NCBI GenBank assembly: GCA_009746045.1
Contig: RPFO01000276.1
Coordinates: 4,185,707 to 4,249,706 of the forward strand
Origin: Mesostigma viride
Taxonomy: Eukaryota; Streptophyta; Mesostigmatophyceae; Mesostigmatales; Mesostigmataceae
Direction of reading: 5' to 3'
Length of the DNA stretch: 64,000 nt
Position 1 is the first letter of the stretch. The number at the start of each line of letters is the position of its first letter. This document shows, piece by piece, positions 62,104 to 64,000 of the stretch. The notes beneath the pieces are model-generated. The model ran no database searches and had not been told where the DNA came from. It saw only the letters and a program-made list of their open reading frames with translations. The translations under genes were made by a program, and so were the position numbers.

Positions 62104-62590
62104 CCAGTCTTTGAAATTTTTTGTTACATAATAATGCTGGGCATCTGTCCTGGAAGCAAGGTGTTGCAGGATCACACATAGTACCGACACCATTCTTTTT
62201 CTAAACGCTAGTTGCCCTGTGTTCTCATGCCTAGCGCCAGCAGGGCTGAATCCAATGTAGGCAGCGCTATTGAGCTGCATATACTCGGGGGCATTCGTGC
62301 ATAGGAGTTAGATGATGTTGGGTTGCGCATTGTGGCTTCTGAATGTCATGTCCTGTTGTCAGACAAACGCAGAGCATCGAGCCCACTACCCGGCCAGTAC
62401 CGGTTTTAGTTGACATGTACGGCTCAGCGTGTCAGTCAACGATGTATTCCATGTGTGCCTCCTTTGGGGGGTCCACTTGAAACTGGGGTTCCATTTTGTG
62501 AATAAAACAACAAAGCATTTCTTTCAGCCAACCTAGCCAGAGACGTGTATCGATGGGTTGCATGCATGCACATGTGTACTATCGCTTTAT
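62104..62590. other. PDI 3' flank
   Basis: Probable 3' UTR and intergenic sequence. No gene or repeat recognised. Confidence 0.4.
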
Positions 62591-62945
62591 CAGTTAAGCT
62601 AGAAGAGGGCATGGGGGGCCTAGGCCTCTCCGTGACTTGGAAAAAGATGATGGACAAGGCCAAGTGGGCTCAGGGTATAGAGGACAACGAACCCCCTCCA
62701 GTGGGGAAGCCGCGCGTATTTGCAAACGCGGGCCGCTGGTTGTCTCCTTGATATAGAGTAGGGTTGTATTTGTACCTAGATAGAAAAGCTCCCCCCCCCC
62801 CCCTCCCCCCAGGAGGAAGGGGCGCTTTGCTGAGTAGTTAAGGTTTTCTACATTAGCTTAGAGTTAGCTTAGTTAGGTTTCGCGGCTTCTCTCACCTCCA
62901 TCCATCAAGCAAGGGAATACGTGCTACATGATCTCCCAACGGTAA
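62591..62945 (+). mobile_element. LINE 3' fragment (second subfamily)
   Basis: GMGGLGLSVTWKKMMDKAKW and EDNEPPPVGKP are encoded at 62608-62712. A CTGGTTGTCTCCTTG end at 62736-62750 follows, then a C-rich joint and the LINE 3' UTR up to a cut stem-loop (CTCCCAACGG at 62933). Confidence 0.75.
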
Positions 62946-63039
62946 TCTCATTCTAGAAAAAAAATACACTAAAGTTACAAATTTATTGTCTGCATCATGC
63001 CCCAACCATATCAAGGAGACAACCAGTCACTCGTATTTC

Positions 63040-63720
63040 GGACGAGATTATAGGCAGCGTAGGATAGCATTTGTAGGACACCTTGCTCGCACCAGCCAGG
63101 TCGACACCGCCCTTGGTCAGGCCGGCCCCCAGCGGCTTGGCCAGCCAGGGCGACACATTCTAACCTGGCCTGGCCTCAAGGGCATTCCCAAAAGGGTAGG
63201 GAAACCTGTCACGAACTACATCCAGATGTTGCTGGACGACCTAGTGGTCCCAGCCCAGTTTGAGCACCGCATCCACTCTCTCAAGAACTTCAAGATGGAG
63301 GAAGGTGAGAATTCCGAGAAGCTTTTGCGTGCGTTTGAGAGAGAAATCCTTGGTCGCATGGGCCTTAACGGTGAGATCGAGCTGGCCGCCCACTGCCTTC
63401 CCCGCGCGCGGGGAAAGGCAGGGCCGGCCCCGCTCCTTCTCACCTTTAAGACCCCGGCGGACAAGATTTCTTTTCTCAGACGCCGCAAGCGGCTCGAGAA
63501 GACTCTCTTCACCCTTGATGACGACTTGACCCTGGCGCAGCAACAACGGCGACGGGAGCTATGGCCGACCTACCTCCAGCTCCGGCAGACCAAGGCGGGG
63601 CAGCCGGTGTACTGGAAGGGGGCGGCCATCTACGTCGGCCATAAGCCCTGGCAGGCGACCCCCCCCCCCCCGCGGCCCCAGCGACTCCAGACGCCCCAGC
63701 TTAGGGGAATACAGCAGTAG
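63040..63720 (+). pseudogene. fused LINE ORF2 C-terminus and ORF1 C-terminus
   Basis: Codons from about 63052 to 63282 encode the ORF2 end (RQRRIAFVGHLARTSQVDTA ... DDLVVPAQFEHRIHSL). In the same frame the sequence becomes ORF1-like at about 63283: EILGRMGLNGEIELAAHCLP, LLTFKTPADKISFLRRRKRL, FTLDDDLTLAQQQRRREL and QPVYWKGAAIYVGHKPW. This ORF1 is clearly homologous to, but diverged from, the one at 11217-12566. No ATG lies close upstream and the part before 63052 is unrelated, so it is treated as a chimeric, probably non-functional insertion. Confidence 0.75.
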
Positions 63721-63876
63721 TAGTGTAGAATAGATAGACCGTGGCCATGTACATGTACGCCTCCTAGAGGCACTATCCCAGCTAAGCCACGCGCTTTACT
63801 TAAGGGGACGGGACATGCCCGAATTTTTTGGCGCCAAAAAATTCGCGCCGGAACCGAAGGTCATAAATTTCACGTG

Positions 63877-64000
63877 CACGGTGCGCGCACCCCTTGCGGA
63901 AGTGGCCATGGCGACTGCGTCCAGGCGAAACTACCACACCAGGGCAGGCGAAATGCAAAATTTTTACTCGAATCTAAAAGACGATGCGTTTATGATGTTA
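63877..64000 (+). mobile_element. edge of a second TIR element (cut by the window)
   Basis: CACGGTGCGCGCACCCCTTG and GCGGAAGTGGCCATGGCGACTG match the terminus at 2350 exactly for about 45 bp, then diverge while staying alignable (GGCGAAAC, TACTCGAATC). About 70 bp outside the terminus are also similar to the left flank of the first element. Confidence 0.75.

Overview
This window reads as nuclear DNA of a photosynthetic eukaryote, most likely an alga of the green lineage. Four GT-AG spliced genes have plant-type products: a beta-amylase, a fumarylacetoacetase, a PPTC7-type PP2C phosphatase and a two-thioredoxin-domain PDI of the ERp38/PDIL2 class. Coding sequence is GC-rich and introns are packed with micro- and minisatellites and poly-G/poly-C tracts. 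The exact species cannot be read from the sequence. The four host genes have unrelated functions and show no operon-like logic; they sit as two head-to-head pairs.

Layout. (1) 1-2349: no gene; a 750-bp fold-back element with tRNA-like arm ends. (2) 2350-15539: a 13.2-kb element bounded by ~1.03-kb terminal inverted repeats (TIRs). Its cargo is a 71-bp satellite (about 8 kb, with one orientation switch), a 30-bp minisatellite and a nested 2.0-kb retroelement that encodes only an L1-like ORF1 protein. A diverged copy of the same TIR begins at 63877 and runs off the window. (3) 16.6-20.8 kb: three 230-bp GC-motif repeats leading into a spliced, transposase-like gene. (4) 21.4-23.35 kb: a 5'-truncated LINE with an uninterrupted reverse-transcriptase ORF. 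(5) 25.0-33.8 kb: beta-amylase (minus) and fumarylacetoacetase (plus), divergent. (6) 33-43.3 kb: nested retroelement debris: LINE fragments, a decayed near-full-length LINE, a second ORF1-only copy, a 491-bp MITE and SINE-like elements down to a 9-bp insertion. (7) 43.9-51.4 kb: PP2C gene (minus). (8) 53.5-62.1 kb: PDI gene (plus), ten exons. (9) 62.5-64 kb: LINE fragments, a fused ORF2-ORF1 reading frame and the edge of a second TIR element.

The most notable signals are these. Three introns carry tandem arrays of their own 5' splice site together with the end of the upstream exon (periods 72, 31 and 69 bp). An ORF1-only retroelement, similar in concept to mammalian HAL1, has perfect target-site duplications and shares a 3' stem-loop plus TTAA-type tail with the local LINE. 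The satellite lies inside a giant TIR element. Exon-intron models below were derived by hand from reading frames and GT/AG sites; all joined frames close correctly.
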